Assembly (NCBI GenBank): GCA_005885245.1
Contig: VAWR01000057.1
Coordinates: forward strand, 3,157 to 49,918
Source of the DNA: Actinomycetota bacterium
Lineage (GTDB): Bacteria > Actinomycetota > Thermoleophilia > Gaiellales > Gaiellaceae
Length of the DNA: 46,762 nt
Direction of reading: 5' to 3'
How positions within the stretch are numbered: the stretch's first letter is position 1; every line of letters begins with the position of its first letter. Below the pieces are notes generated by a model. It did no database searches and was not told the DNA's origin. It saw nothing but the letters and a program-made list of their open reading frames with translations. Shown piece by piece: positions 7,695 to 19,874 of the stretch. A program made the position numbers and the translations under genes.

Positions 7695-8002
7695 GGGCCG
7701 GAGCGAATCTCGTCGGCGCGGAGGCGCAGCGATGCGAGCAGCTCGCGCAGCCGCGCGAGGTCACCGTCGGCCGTGGAGAGCCGCTGGCCAAGGTTGGCGA
7801 GCTCGGAATGCCGCGACTCACCCGCCTCGGCTAGCTTCGACGCCACCTCGGCGATCCGGCGCTCGAGCCGCCAGCGCTCGGCCTCCAGCGCGAGCGCCCT
7901 GGCATAGCCGGCCGTCAGAGTGTGCTCGACCGCATCGATGCTGGGAGCATCCTCGCCGACAGGCGGAGCGTCGAGAAGTGTGCGGATCTCTTCCTGAATC
8001 AT
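7691..8002 (-). CDS. small coiled-coil protein, unknown function
   Basis: A 103-aa, Leu/Ala/Glu/Arg-rich protein beginning MIQEEIRTLLDAP. From about residue 28 onward it is predicted to be almost entirely helical with heptad-like leucines (LEAERWRLERRIAEVASKL; LATLRLRADE-like end). No enzymatic motif is visible. It faces the response regulator convergently, the two stop codons being interleaved in one CTAG. ATG 8002 is chosen; a GTG five codons upstream is possible. It may be a cell-wall or nucleoid-associated helper, but no function is assigned. Confidence 0.6.
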   Translation of the reverse strand: MIQEEIRTLLDAPPVGEDAPSIDAVEHTLTAGYARALALEAERWRLERRIAEVASKLAEAGESRHSELANLGQRLSTADGDLARLRELLASLRLRADEIRSGP

Positions 8003-8062
8003 CGGCAGGGCGACAGGCACTGGGCCGCTCGCACAAGTATCCCGTGAGACAGGCGGCACCAC

Positions 8063-8102
8063 ATGGGCCGCCCGGACTATCTTCCTCCGCCGGGAGGCCC
8101 AT
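8063..8102. other. long interrupted inverted repeat upstream of the carboxypeptidase gene
   Basis: ATGGGCC-g-CCCGG (8063-8075) is complementary to CCGGG-a-GGCCCAT (8090-8102), giving 12 paired bases around a 14-nt loop. It lies in the divergent region between the coiled-coil gene and the dacB-like gene and could be a leader hairpin or operator; function unknown. Confidence 0.4.
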
Positions 8103-8144
8103 CTTCTTGACTCGACCGCTCCACCCTCGAAAAATGGATCCTGC

Positions 8145-11982
<3,838 letters not shown>

Positions 11983-11992
11983 GGAATTGATG

Positions 11993-12289
11993 CTAACCAG
12001 CGCGGAGCCAGACGGACCACGGTTCGACGCTCTCCACGACGAGCGTCCCGTCGGCCCACGGATCCTGGGCGAGACAAGCGCGAACCTCCCCTTCGTCCGC
12101 CGCGTCGAAGACGAGCAACGCGTAATCCCCGTCGCCTTCGCCGACCGGACCGCCTAGGACAATCGCGCCCTGCGTCGTCAACGAATCCATGAAGGCGGCG
12201 TGCTCGGTCCAGCCCAGTTGCTCGCGCCGGCGACGGGTGTGATCCCAGCGTGGACCCGCGACGTGCCTGACGAGAAAGTAGTCGGCCAC
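11993..12289 (-). CDS. YCII-related (YciI-like) protein
   Basis: A 98-aa protein with the dimeric ferredoxin-like YCII pattern: YFLVRHVAGPRWD at the start, His in TEHAAFMD, the turn GAIVLGGPVGEGDGDYALLVFDAAD, and Asp in AQDPWADGTLV; the His/Asp pair is the putative active site of the family. YciI proteins are widely distributed with poorly known roles. GTG 12289 starts 4 nt after the truA stop, so it is translated with truA. Confidence 0.85.
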   Translation of the reverse strand: MADYFLVRHVAGPRWDHTRRRREQLGWTEHAAFMDSLTTQGAIVLGGPVGEGDGDYALLVFDAADEGEVRACLAQDPWADGTLVVESVEPWSVWLRAG

Positions 12290-12293
12290 CGTC

Positions 12294-13010
12294 TCAGTAG
12301 TCCACTCGTTCGAGATACAGGCCCCACGCCGGAGCGGTCGAGCCCGCCTCGGCTCGCATGCGCCCGTCGAGCAGCGGCTCGATTCGCTCCGGCGGCAGCT
12401 CGAGCATCGTCCCGACGAGTGTACGCACCATGTGCCGGAGGAAGCTGTCGGCTGTGATCTCGAATTCCAGCGCCTCGCCACGGCGATGCCATTCGGCGCC
12501 GGAGACGTTGCGCACGAACACATCGTGCTGTGTCTCGGTCGGCGTGAAGGCTCGAAAGTCGTGCTCGCCGACGAGCAGAGCGGCCGCGGCCGAGAGGCGC
12601 TCTTCGTCGACTCGGCGCGGGTACCACCAGGCGCGCCGGGCCTCGAACGGCGACGGCTCCGGTCTGCGCCAGATGCGGTAGCGGTAGCTGCGGGCCCGGG
12701 CGGAGTGACGCGCGTGAAAGTCGGACGCGCTCTCTGCAGCGGCGATCACCGAGACGTCGTCCGGCAGCGAAGCGTTGATCGCCTCGGCCGCGCGCTCGAC
12801 TGGCGGTCCACCTTCAGCGTCGACGCTCACGACGTTGCCGAGCGCGTGCACGCCGGCATCGGTCCGCCCTGCGACGGCGAGCGAGTCCACCGTGCGAAAG
12901 ACCGAGCCGAGCGCCCCGTGCAAGACGCCCTCGACTGTCCGCAAGCGCGGCTGCGCCGCCCAGCCGTGGAACTCTGTGCCGTCGTACTCGAGCGTTAGCT
13001 TCAACCGCAC
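12294..13010 (-). CDS. truA: tRNA pseudouridine(38-40) synthase TruA
   Basis: A 238-aa enzyme that isomerises U38-U40 in the tRNA anticodon arm. The catalytic Asp51 lies in the family signature AGRTDAGVHALG; other conserved blocks are LEYDGTEFHGW at the N-terminus, ARSYRYRI in the centre and ADSFLRHMVR near the end. GTG 13010 is preceded by AGGAGA. truA commonly follows rpoA-rplQ; here it is separated from rplQ by an NfeD-like gene and by a VIT1-like gene on the opposite strand, and it heads a four-gene operon. Confidence 0.95.
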   Translation of the reverse strand: MRLKLTLEYDGTEFHGWAAQPRLRTVEGVLHGALGSVFRTVDSLAVAGRTDAGVHALGNVVSVDAEGGPPVERAAEAINASLPDDVSVIAAAESASDFHARHSARARSYRYRIWRRPEPSPFEARRAWWYPRRVDEERLSAAAALLVGEHDFRAFTPTETQHDVFVRNVSGAEWHRRGEALEFEITADSFLRHMVRTLVGTMLELPPERIEPLLDGRMRAEAGSTAPAWGLYLERVDY

Positions 13011-13013
13011 GTC

Positions 13014-13029
13014 AGGGTCTCCTGACCCT
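13014..13029. other. 6-bp palindrome over the truA ribosome-binding region
   Basis: AGGGTC-tcct-GACCCT, lying 3-19 nt upstream of the truA GTG, encloses the AGGAGA ribosome site of the minus strand in the loop and 3' arm. It could be a small hairpin or an operator shared with the divergent gene. Confidence 0.3.
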
Positions 13030-13072
13030 ATTTGTCAGGTTTGCCTTATGTTCTACTTTCTTGCGTTTGATC

Positions 13073-13081
13073 TGATACACT
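13073..13081 (+). promoter_or_regulatory. extended -10 promoter for the VIT1-like gene
   Basis: TGATACACT matches an extended -10 element (TGnTAnnnT). It ends 7 nt before the ATG at 13089, which predicts a leaderless or nearly leaderless mRNA. No convincing -35 box was found. Confidence 0.4.
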
Positions 13082-13088
13082 CTAGTCA

Positions 13089-13565
13089 ATGACCGATCGC
13101 GAAGCCTTCCTGCTGCAACGAGTTCAGCCGGCTATGGTCGGGCTCATCGACGGGTCGCTGTCGACCCTGGCGCCGATCTTCTCCGTCGCGGTCGTCACCC
13201 ACAAGCCGCACTACGCGTTCATTGCGGGCCTTGCGACCGCCTTCGGGGCCGGCATCTCGATGGCCTTCTCGGAAGGCCTCTCCGACACCGGCGAGCTGAC
13301 CGGACGAGGCAATCCGCTCGTGCGCGGCGGCATCACCGGTGCCGGCACATTCCTGGGTGGCATCCTGCACACGCTGCCGTTTCTGATTCCCCACTACCTC
13401 GTCGCGCTGTACGTCGCGATTGCGGTCGTCGCCCTCGAGCTCCTGATCCTCGCCTGGCTCCGCTGGAAGTTCTTCCGCGTCGGATTCGTTCGCGCGCTCG
13501 CGTCCGTCACCCTCGGCGGCATCATCATCGCCGCGGTCAGCGCGGCGCTCGGTTCCGCGGGCTGA
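13089..13565 (+). CDS. VIT1/CCC1-family membrane protein
   Basis: A 158-aa protein with about four to five membrane helices. The N-terminal QRVQPAMVGLIDGSLSTLAPIFSVA corresponds to the VIT family D-G-L/xxL helix, and AGISMAFSEGLSDTG matches the SMxxxE helix that follows. These transporters move ferrous iron or manganese out of the cytosol; substrate is inferred from family. It lies on the opposite strand to its ribosomal and truA neighbours and overlaps the NfeD-like gene tail-to-tail by 29 nt. Confidence 0.82.
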   Translation: MTDREAFLLQRVQPAMVGLIDGSLSTLAPIFSVAVVTHKPHYAFIAGLATAFGAGISMAFSEGLSDTGELTGRGNPLVRGGITGAGTFLGGILHTLPFLIPHYLVALYVAIAVVALELLILAWLRWKFFRVGFVRALASVTLGGIIIAAVSAALGSAG

Positions 13566-13860
13566 CCCGGAGCGTCAGGCCTTCCAGGCCGGTGACCTCG
13601 ACCTCGTCGCCGGGGACGAGCTCCTCCTCGGACCGCGCCTTCCACAGCTCACCGGCAACGCGGACGTGCGTGGGCGTGCTCACGACCGCCGCCTGGCCGA
13701 TGAGCGCCTCCCCGCCGGTCACAGCCCGGCGCCGGCGGGACCACCGGAGCAGGATGAGCGATTCGGCGACGTCGAGGAAGCCTCCCGCCGCGACGGCGAC
13801 GATCCCCCAAGGCGACGGGAGGACGAAGATCGCCAGCAGGATCGCTCCGAGGAGGAGCAT
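13537..13860 (-). CDS. NfeD-like membrane protein with C-terminal OB-fold
   Basis: A 107-aa protein: an N-terminal hydrophobic segment (LLLGAILLAIFVLPSPWGIVAVAAG) followed by a basic RWSRRRRAVTG stretch, then a small beta domain (GEALIGQAAVVSTPTHVRVAGELWKARSEEELVPGDEVEVTGLEGLTLRV), typical of the soluble domain of NfeD proteins that partner with stomatin/SPFH proteins. No SPFH gene is adjacent. It starts 15 nt after the rplQ stop and is probably the last cistron of the ribosomal superoperon. Confidence 0.8.
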   Translation of the reverse strand: MLLLGAILLAIFVLPSPWGIVAVAAGGFLDVAESLILLRWSRRRRAVTGGEALIGQAAVVSTPTHVRVAGELWKARSEEELVPGDEVEVTGLEGLTLRVSPRNRAPR

Positions 13861-13875
13861 CCCGCCGTTCCCGTG

Positions 13876-14271
13876 CTACGACGCGGCCGTCGTCACCGGC
13901 GCCGCGCCCGCCGGCTGGTAATCGACGAGCTCGAGATAGACCATCTCGGCTGCATCGCCGAGGCGCGGCCCGAGCTTGACGATGCGCGTGTAGCCGCCGG
14001 GCCGGTCTGCGAAGCGGGGCGCCACGTCTGAGAACAGCTGATGCACGACAAACTGCGAGCGCAGCTCGGCGAGCGCGAGCCTCCGGGCGTGGAGGTCACC
14101 GCGCTTGCCGAGCGTGATCATCTGCTCTGCGAACGGCTTGACCGCCTTGGCCTTGGCCTCGGTGGTCTTGATCCTGCCGTGCTCGATCAGGGCGCCCGCC
14201 AGGTTCGAGTACAGGGCCTTGCGGTGCGCCGAGTCGCGCCCGAGCTTCTTGCCTGCGCGACGGTGACGCAT
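13876..14271 (-). CDS. rplQ: 50S ribosomal protein L17
   Basis: A 131-aa protein starting [20 protein letters not shown], the signature of L17, with the conserved [27 protein letters not shown]17 sits near the peptide exit of the large subunit. The C-terminal VTTAAS is a short extra tail. ATG 14271 follows the rpoA stop by 2 nt, as usual for the alpha operon. Confidence 0.97.
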   Translation of the reverse strand: MRHRRAGKKLGRDSAHRKALYSNLAGALIEHGRIKTTEAKAKAVKPFAEQMITLGKRGDLHARRLALAELRSQFVVHQLFSDVAPRFADRPGGYTRIVKLGPRLGDAAEMVYLELVDYQPAGAAPVTTAAS

Positions 14272-14273
14272 CG

Positions 14274-15266
14274 TTAGATGTTGTTCCCGCCCTCGTCGCC
14301 GCGCAGCGTGAGGCCGTGGGCAGACAGCGTCTCCTTGACCTCCTCGACCGACTTCTTCCCGAAGTTGGGGATCGCCGCGAGCTCGCTCTCGGTCTTGACG
14401 ACGAGATCGCCGATCGTCTCGATGCCGACGCGCTTGAGGCAGTTGTACGAGCGCACGCCGAGCTCGAGCTCCTCGATCGGGAAGTTCTCCATCCCGTGCG
14501 CGAGCGGCATCTCTGGCTGTGCGCCGTCACCGGCAGCGGCCGCAGCCTCGCCGAAGCCCTCGATGCGATCGAGGTCCGTGAAGATGGCGAGCTGGCGGAT
14601 CAGGATCTCGGAGGCCTGGGCGATCGCGTCCTTCGGGCTGATCGAGCCGTCGGTCGTGACGTCGAGGCGCAGCTTGTCGTAGTCGGTTCGCTGCCCGACG
14701 CGGGCAGCCTCGACGTCATACGCCACACGCCGGACCGGCGAGAAGATCGAGTCGATCGGAATGACGCCGATCGTGTGCTCCGGCCCGCGGTTGAGCTCCG
14801 CCGGAACGTAACCGCGGCCGCGGCCGATCGTCAGCGTCATCTCGAGCTTGCCCTTCTCAGAGAGGTGGGCGAGCTCCAGATCCGAGTTGAGGATCTCGAG
14901 CTCCGCCGGCGCTTCGATGTCCGAGGCCTTGACGGTGCCAGCGCCCCGCTTGGCGACGTGCACCTCGATCTCCGGTGAGTCCCCGTACAGGCGGCAGACG
15001 AGGTTCTTGAGGTTGAGGATGATGTCCGTGACGTCCTCGCGGACGCCGGTCAGCGTCGTGAACTCGTGGGAGATCCCCTCGATCTTCACCGAGGTGACCG
15101 CCGCACCCTCCAGCGAGGAGAGCAGAACGCGACGCAGGGAGTTGCCGAAGGTGTAGCCAAAGCCGCGGTCGAGCGGCTCGATCTCGAAGACACCGCGCTG
15201 CTCGTCCAGCTCTTCGTGGACGATCTTCGGGATCTGGAATTCCATCAAGCTTGTGCGTGTTGCCAA
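14274..15266 (-). CDS. rpoA: DNA-directed RNA polymerase subunit alpha
   Basis: A 330-aa protein. The N-terminal assembly domain contains [24 protein letters not shown] and [14 protein letters not shown]; a linker rich in Ala/Gly (about 237-252) leads to the C-terminal domain ([26 protein letters not shown]...[14 protein letters not shown]) that contacts UP elements and activators. The start is TTG 15266 with AAGGAA at good spacing; ATG 15245 lies seven codons inside and lacks a ribosome site. Confidence 0.97.
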   Translation of the reverse strand: MATRTSLMEFQIPKIVHEELDEQRGVFEIEPLDRGFGYTFGNSLRRVLLSSLEGAAVTSVKIEGISHEFTTLTGVREDVTDIILNLKNLVCRLYGDSPEIEVHVAKRGAGTVKASDIEAPAELEILNSDLELAHLSEKGKLEMTLTIGRGRGYVPAELNRGPEHTIGVIPIDSIFSPVRRVAYDVEAARVGQRTDYDKLRLDVTTDGSISPKDAIAQASEILIRQLAIFTDLDRIEGFGEAAAAAGDGAQPEMPLAHGMENFPIEELELGVRSYNCLKRVGIETIGDLVVKTESELAAIPNFGKKSVEEVKETLSAHGLTLRGDEGGNNI

Positions 15267-15277
15267 GGTGTTCCTTT

Positions 15278-15898
15278 CTACTTCGAGTAGAGCTCGACGA
15301 TGAGTGATTCCTGAACCGGCGTGTCGATCTCGTCACGCGCCGGCCACTTGAGGATCTTTCCGGTCAGCCCATCGTGGTCGGCCTGCAACCACGGCGCCAC
15401 CGAGGCGGTCAGATCGGTCGCATCCCGGATCACCTGCTCGGCGGACGAGCCCGCCGCGACGGTGATGATGTCGTCCGGCTTGACCTGGTAGCTCGGGATG
15501 TTGACCCGGCGACCGTTCACCTGGAAGTGGCCGTGTCGGACGAGCTGGCGCGCCTGGGCGCGCGAGACCGCGAACCCGAGGCGGTAGACGACGTTGTCGA
15601 GGCGGGTTTCGAGCATCTGCAGGAGGGTCTCACCCGTGACGCCGGTGCCCTTGGCCGCCTTGCTGTAGTAGGTGCGGAACTGCTTCTCGAGCAGGCCGTA
15701 GTAGCGGCGCGCCTTCTGCTTCTCGCGCAACTGCAGCAGGTACTCGGACTGCTTGATGCGACCGCGCCCGTGCTCGCCCGGTGGATACGAGCGGCGCTCG
15801 ATCGCGCACTTCTCTGTCAGGCAGCGCTCGCCCTTGAGGAAGAGCTTCATGCCCTCGCGCCGGCACTGCTTGCACTTTGGTGAACGGTCTCGGGCCAT
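15278..15898 (-). CDS. rpsD: 30S ribosomal protein S4 (zinc-binding form)
   Basis: A 206-aa primary 16S-binding protein. The N-terminus has the four-Cys zinc pattern of Thermus-type S4 (Cys9, Cys12 in CKQC; Cys26 and Cys31 in ERCLTEKCA), followed by [13 protein letters not shown] and the S4 RNA-binding domain ([35 protein letters not shown]). The ATG overlaps the rpsK stop as TAATG. Confidence 0.97.
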   Translation of the reverse strand: MARDRSPKCKQCRREGMKLFLKGERCLTEKCAIERRSYPPGEHGRGRIKQSEYLLQLREKQKARRYYGLLEKQFRTYYSKAAKGTGVTGETLLQMLETRLDNVVYRLGFAVSRAQARQLVRHGHFQVNGRRVNIPSYQVKPDDIITVAAGSSAEQVIRDATDLTASVAPWLQADHDGLTGKILKWPARDEIDTPVQESLIVELYSK

Positions 15899-16302
15899 TA
15901 AACCCGCCGCCTTTTCCGTGGACGTACACCGTTGTGCGCCTGCGGCGTCACGTCCTTCACCCCGAGGATCTCGAGGCCGGCGGCCTGAAGAGAACGGATT
16001 GCCGTCTCTCGTCCGGACCCTGGGCCCTTGACGAAAACCTCGACCTTCTGGAGGCCGTGCTCCATGCCCTTGCGCGCGCAGGAGTCGGCGGTGACCTGCG
16101 CGGCGAACGGCGTCGACTTGCGAGAGCCCTTGAAGCCGGCCGAGCCGGCGGATTCCCACGCAATCACGTTGCCCTCCTTGTCGGTGAGGGCCACGATCGT
16201 GTTGTTGAACGACGTCTTGATGTGCGCCTGGCCGATTGCGATGTTCTTACGGACGCGCCGACGCGTGCGGCCCCGGGCCGCTGTCTTGCGAGGAGGCGCC
16301 AT
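15898..16302 (-). CDS. rpsK: 30S ribosomal protein S11
   Basis: A 134-aa platform protein with [40 protein letters not shown] and the C-terminal [33 protein letters not shown]. The ribosome site AAAGGTGA lies at the 3' end of the structured intergenic element at 16327-16444, so that element could modulate its translation. Confidence 0.97.
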   Translation of the reverse strand: MAPPRKTAARGRTRRRVRKNIAIGQAHIKTSFNNTIVALTDKEGNVIAWESAGSAGFKGSRKSTPFAAQVTADSCARKGMEHGLQKVEVFVKGPGSGRETAIRSLQAAGLEILGVKDVTPQAHNGVRPRKRRRV

Positions 16303-16326
16303 TAGCGGTCACCTTTCGTGGCACGC

Positions 16327-16444
16327 GTGCTCTGCGGCCGCGAAAACCAAGCCAGGGAAGGACGCAGGGAGCGTTCGTAGCCGGAGGCTACGGGCGCGAC
16401 TGAGGACGCCCCCTGGCGCAGGTTTGCAGCGCCCCGCAGAGTGC
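16327..16444. repeat. structured intergenic element, copy A (rpsM/rpsK)
   Basis: One of four related elements in this operon. Written on the plus strand: outer stem GTGCTCTGCGG (16327-16337)/CCGCAGAGTGC (16434-16444); inner stem GCCAGGG (16351-16357)/CCCTGGC (16411-16417); small hairpin ACGC/GCGT (16362-16374); hairpin CGTAGCC-gga-GGCTACG (16376-16392); invariant ACTGAGGACGC (16399-16409). It fills most of a 169-nt gap in an operon whose genes otherwise nearly touch. Confidence 0.8.
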
Positions 16445-16471
16445 GCGGGACGCGGAAGGTGGCCGCAGGCA

Positions 16472-16855
16472 TCAAGTCTTCGCCGTCGCCTTCTTGCCGC
16501 GGCTCACCGTCTTCGCCGGGCCCTTGCGGGTTCGCGCGTTCGTCCGCGTACGCTGGCCGTTCACAGGTAGGCCGCGACGGTGGCGGATGCCGCGGTACGC
16601 GCCGATCTCGCCGAGGCGCTTGATCGCCTGCGAGCGGTCGCGGCGCAGGTCACCCTCGACCTGGAGGTTCTCGTCGATGTACTGACGCAGCTTCGTGACC
16701 TCTGCGTCGGTGAGATCGCGGATCTTGGTGTCGGGATTGAGTCCCAGCGCGACGGCAACCTTGCGTGCCGTGGGCTGGCCGATCCCGTAGATGTAGGTCA
16801 GCCCGATCTCGAGCCGCTTCTGGTTCGGGAGGTTGACGCCTGCGATTCTTGCCAT
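16472..16855 (-). CDS. rpsM: 30S ribosomal protein S13
   Basis: A 127-aa head protein that contacts P-site tRNA. It has [49 protein letters not shown] and the conserved C-terminal [18 protein letters not shown]. The stop is followed by the structured element copy A rather than directly by rpsK. Confidence 0.97.
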   Translation of the reverse strand: MARIAGVNLPNQKRLEIGLTYIYGIGQPTARKVAVALGLNPDTKIRDLTDAEVTKLRQYIDENLQVEGDLRRDRSQAIKRLGEIGAYRGIRHRRGLPVNGQRTRTNARTRKGPAKTVSRGKKATAKT

Positions 16856-16864
16856 TCTCTGGTC

Positions 16865-16978
16865 CTAACCTTGTCTTTGCTTGTGTCGGGGGTTGGTGCA
16901 GATGACCATGGTCTTACCGTGCCGCTTGATTACGCGGCAGCGCTCGCACATGGGCTTGACGGATGCTCTGACTTTCAT
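16865..16978 (-). CDS. rpmJ: 50S ribosomal protein L36 (zinc-binding form)
   Basis: A 37-aa protein, [17 protein letters not shown]..., with the zinc ligands C-x2-C, a later Cys (VICTN) and His (PRHKQ), the classic C+ L36. It starts 7 nt after infA and ends 9 nt before rpsM. Confidence 0.95.
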   Translation of the reverse strand: MKVRASVKPMCERCRVIKRHGKTMVICTNPRHKQRQG

Positions 16979-16985
16979 CGGTGTC

Positions 16986-17207
16986 CTATCGGTGTCTGTA
17001 GGTGATGCGGCCGCGCGTGAGGTCGTATGGAGAGAGTTCGACCTTCACCTTGTCCCCGGGCAGGATGCGGATGTAGTGCTTGCGCATCTTTCCGGAGATC
17101 GTGGCGAGCACCGAATGCCCCCCATCGAGCTGCACCCGAAACATCGTGCTCGGGAGCGCTTCGGTGATCTCTCCTTCCATCTCGATCTTCTCTTCTTTGC
17201 CTGCCAT
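16986..17207 (-). CDS. infA: translation initiation factor IF-1
   Basis: A 73-aa S1/OB-fold protein: [63 protein letters not shown]. It binds the A site of the 30S subunit during initiation. ATG 17207 has AAAGG upstream. A hairpin plus U tract lies between map and infA, so infA may have partly independent expression. Confidence 0.97.
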   Translation of the reverse strand: MAGKEEKIEMEGEITEALPSTMFRVQLDGGHSVLATISGKMRKHYIRILPGDKVKVELSPYDLTRGRITYRHR

Positions 17208-17230
17208 CGCCTTTCTTGTTGTCTGCGCGC

Positions 17231-17255
17231 AAAAACACGGCGGGGCGGCCCGCCG
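17231..17255 (-). terminator. intrinsic terminator or attenuator between map and infA
   Basis: On the minus strand CGGCGGG-ccgc-CCCGCCG (plus 17238-17255) is followed by TGTTTTTG (five T from plus 17231-17235). It begins 9 nt after the map stop and ends 24 nt before infA, so it should lower read-through from map into infA-rpmJ-rpsM. Confidence 0.65.
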
Positions 17256-17263
17256 CGAACCGA

Positions 17264-18043
17264 TTATGGTACCAAACCGGCCTTTTCTCGGGATTTCGCC
17301 GCGGTGAGGATCCGCGGCGGGCCCTCCTCGGCCACCGCGACCGTGTGCTCGAAATGAACGGCCATGGAGCCGTCGGCGGTCGAGATCGACCAGTCATCGT
17401 CGTGAAGGTAGACATCCGGGCCGCCGGCGGTGATCATCGGCTCGATCGCGAGGGTCATCCCGGCCTGGAGCCGGGCGCCCCGCCCGGCGTCGCCGAAGTT
17501 GGGGATCTGTGGCTCTTCGTGGTAGGAGCGCCCGACGCCGTGCCCGACGAGCGAGCGCACGACCGAGAAGCCGGCGCCCTCGACGACGGCCTGGACAGCA
17601 TGGGAGATGTCACCGACCCGGTTGCCCGCCCGTGCCTGGGCGATGCCGGCTGCCAGGGCCTCTTTGCCGACGTCGAGCAGCCGCTGGACCTCCGGCTCGA
17701 CCGCGCCGATGCGGAAGGTGTAGGCGCTGTCTGCCACGAGACCATCCAGGGTGACCCCGACGTCCACGGAGATCAGATCGCCGTCCTCCACGCGATGCTT
17801 GCCGGGAATACCGTGGACGACCATCGCATTTGGCGAGATGCAGGTCGCAGCCGGGAAGCCGCGGTAGCCCTTCGAGGTGGGCACGCCACCCTGCTCCCGG
17901 ATGAACTCCTCCGCGAGCCGGTCGAGCTCGGCGGTCGTGATCCCGGGCTGGGCGTGTTCGCCGAGTAGCGCGATCGTGCCGGCGACGACCTCGCCGGCGC
18001 GAGCCATGCCCTCGATCTCCTGAGCTGACTTTCTGACGATCAA
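17264..18043 (-). CDS. map: methionine aminopeptidase, type I
   Basis: A 259-aa dinuclear metalloprotease that removes the initiator Met. The metal ligands are visible: Asp in SVDVG, Asp in ADSAYTF, His in [13 protein letters not shown], Glu in IEPM and Glu in HFEHTVAV. The N-terminus ([20 protein letters not shown]) is typical of the bacterial type Ia enzyme. TTG 18043 overlaps the adk stop by four bases (TTGA), indicating translational coupling. Confidence 0.97.
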   Translation of the reverse strand: MIVRKSAQEIEGMARAGEVVAGTIALLGEHAQPGITTAELDRLAEEFIREQGGVPTSKGYRGFPAATCISPNAMVVHGIPGKHRVEDGDLISVDVGVTLDGLVADSAYTFRIGAVEPEVQRLLDVGKEALAAGIAQARAGNRVGDISHAVQAVVEGAGFSVVRSLVGHGVGRSYHEEPQIPNFGDAGRGARLQAGMTLAIEPMITAGGPDVYLHDDDWSISTADGSMAVHFEHTVAVAEEGPPRILTAAKSREKAGLVP

Positions 18044-18621
18044 ACCGCGGGCACCTGTTCCAACGCTTGCTGAATGTCGGCGAAGACCCGATTCTCGCTG
18101 CGCTCCGCTCGAATCGGAACGAGGTTGCCGCGCGTCCGGTAGTACTCGATCAGCGGCTCTGTTTCACGGTGGTAGTTGTCGAGCCGCCGCTGGATCGCCT
18201 CATCGGTGTCGTCGGCGCGACCCTCCACTTCGGCGCGCCTTCGCAGTCGTTCGAACGCGACCTCGTCCGGGATCTGGAGCGCGAATGCAACGCTGAAGTT
18301 TCGCCCGATGTCCGCGAACATCGAATCGAGTGCTTCGGCCTGGACCGTCGTGCGCGGAAAGCCGTCGAGGACGAACCCCGATTCTGTGTCGGGTTGCTCG
18401 AGCCGGTTGCGGATCAGCTCGATCATCAGGTCGTCGGAGACGAGGTCGCCGCGATCGTAGACTTCCTTCACCCGGCGGCCGAGGTCGGTGTTGGCACTCA
18501 TCTCCGCACGCAGGATCTCGCCGCTGGCGATGTGTGGGATCCCGTATTCCTCGGAGATCCTCTTCGCCTGCGTCCCCTTGCCGGCCCCTTGGGGACCGAG
18601 AAGCAGAACGTTCAGCGGCAC
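18040..18621 (-). CDS. adk: adenylate kinase (short-LID form)
   Basis: A 193-aa kinase interconverting ATP+AMP and 2 ADP. The P-loop is GPQGAGKGTQ (residues 9-18); IPHIASGEILR and DGFPRTTVQAEAL mark the AMP-binding site; the LID is short (RRAEVEGRADDTDEAIQRRL) with no zinc cysteines. The start is GTG 18621, which overlaps the secY stop by one base (TAGTG). Confidence 0.96.
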   Translation of the reverse strand: MPLNVLLLGPQGAGKGTQAKRISEEYGIPHIASGEILRAEMSANTDLGRRVKEVYDRGDLVSDDLMIELIRNRLEQPDTESGFVLDGFPRTTVQAEALDSMFADIGRNFSVAFALQIPDEVAFERLRRRAEVEGRADDTDEAIQRRLDNYHRETEPLIEYYRTRGNLVPIRAERSENRVFADIQQALEQVPAV

Positions 18622-19874
18622 TATTTGAGAAAGCCCTCGTAGCTGCGCATCATCATCTGCGACTCCATCTGGCGCATCGTGTCGAGCGCGACGCCGACGA
18701 CGATGAGGACGGACGTGCCGCCGAGAGCGCGGGAGGTCGCCTGCGAGAAGCCGCCGTACTTGATGAAGATGCTCGGGAGGACGGCGATCGCCGCGAGATA
18801 GAGCGCCCCGGGAAGCGTCAGGCGAGTGAGCACGCGGTCGAGATACTGCGCAGTCGGCGCGCCCGGTCTGATGCCCGGGATGTAGCCGCCGTACTTGCGC
18901 AGGTTGTCCGCCTGGTCGACCGGGTTGAATTGGACCGCCGTGTAGAAGTAGGTGAAGACGATGATCAGCACTCCCTCGAGCCCGATGTAGAGCAGCGACC
19001 CATAGGAGAAATGCGCATTGATCCAGCCCTGACTCGCGGGGAAGAACTGCGCGATCGTCGGCGGGAACGCCATCACCGCGGCGGCGAAGATGACCGGGAT
19101 CACGCCGGCCATGTTCACTCGTAACGGCATGTAGGTCGATCCCCCGGCGGTTTGTCGCCGGCCCACCATCCGTTTCGCATACTGGATCGGAATGCGCCGC
19201 TGGCCTTCCTGGATGTAGACCACCGCGGCGACGATCGCGATTGCCACGAGCGGGAAGAACAGCCGCTCCATCGTGCCGCCGTTGTACCAGGCGGCGATTC
19301 CGGTCGGCGCGGACGAGAGGATCGAGCCGAAGATCAGCAGCGAGATGCCGTTGCCGACGCCGCGCTTGGTGATCAGCTCGCCCATCCACATCAGGAGCGT
19401 CGTCCCCGCGGTCAGCGTGACGACGATCAGGACGATTCGGCCGGTGTTCGCGTTGAGACTCCCGGAGCGCTTGAACAGATACGCGTAGCCGGTCGACTGG
19501 GCAGCCGCGAGGCCGACGGTCAGATAGCGCGTGTACTGGTTGATCTTCGCGTAGCCGGACTCGCCCTCCTTCTGCAGCTGCTCGAGCTTCGGCACGACGA
19601 CGGTCATGAGCTGCAAGATGATGGACGCGGTGACGTAGGGCATGATCCCGAGCGCGAACAGCGCGAACTGGGACAGGGCGCCCCCCGAGAAGATGTTCAG
19701 CAGGCCGAGAATCGTGCCGCCCCGCGAATTGAAGTAGTCCTTGATCGTCTGCGAGTCGACGCCCGGCGCGGGAATCCACGAGCCGAGGCGGTAGAGCGCG
19801 AGGATCATGAACGTGAAGAGAACGCGCTTCCGTAGCTCCGGCACGCGCCACGCGTTGGCGAGCCAGGAGAACAT
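18621..19874 (-). CDS. secY: preprotein translocase subunit SecY
   Basis: A 417-aa, ten-helix channel protein of the SecYEG translocon. Diagnostic parts are the N-terminal LYRLGSWIPAPGVD, the plug region IFSGGALSQFALFALGIMPYVTASI, GGSTYMPLRVNMAGVIPVIFA in the centre and GYIPGIRPG before the last helices. ATG 19874 begins directly after the rplO stop with GAGGAG upstream. Confidence 0.97.
   Translation of the reverse strand: MFSWLANAWRVPELRKRVLFTFMILALYRLGSWIPAPGVDSQTIKDYFNSRGGTILGLLNIFSGGALSQFALFALGIMPYVTASIILQLMTVVVPKLEQLQKEGESGYAKINQYTRYLTVGLAAAQSTGYAYLFKRSGSLNANTGRIVLIVVTLTAGTTLLMWMGELITKRGVGNGISLLIFGSILSSAPTGIAAWYNGGTMERLFFPLVAIAIVAAVVYIQEGQRRIPIQYAKRMVGRRQTAGGSTYMPLRVNMAGVIPVIFAAAVMAFPPTIAQFFPASQGWINAHFSYGSLLYIGLEGVLIIVFTYFYTAVQFNPVDQADNLRKYGGYIPGIRPGAPTAQYLDRVLTRLTLPGALYLAAIAVLPSIFIKYGGFSQATSRALGGTSVLIVVGVALDTMRQMESQMMMRSYEGFLK

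Noticed and set aside
16341-16405. Hammerhead-like core (CTGAGGA fits CUGANGA, and CGAAA is present) on the plus strand of the structured elements
   Set aside because: The helices needed around the core do not form in the right order: the bases after CTGAGGA pair with the inner stem, not with the bases before GAAA, and no NUH cleavage site is placed correctly.
17262-17275. Possible promoter (TACCATAAT on the minus strand) between map and infA
   Set aside because: The box overlaps the map stop codon, has no -35 partner, and its start site would fall within the terminator hairpin.
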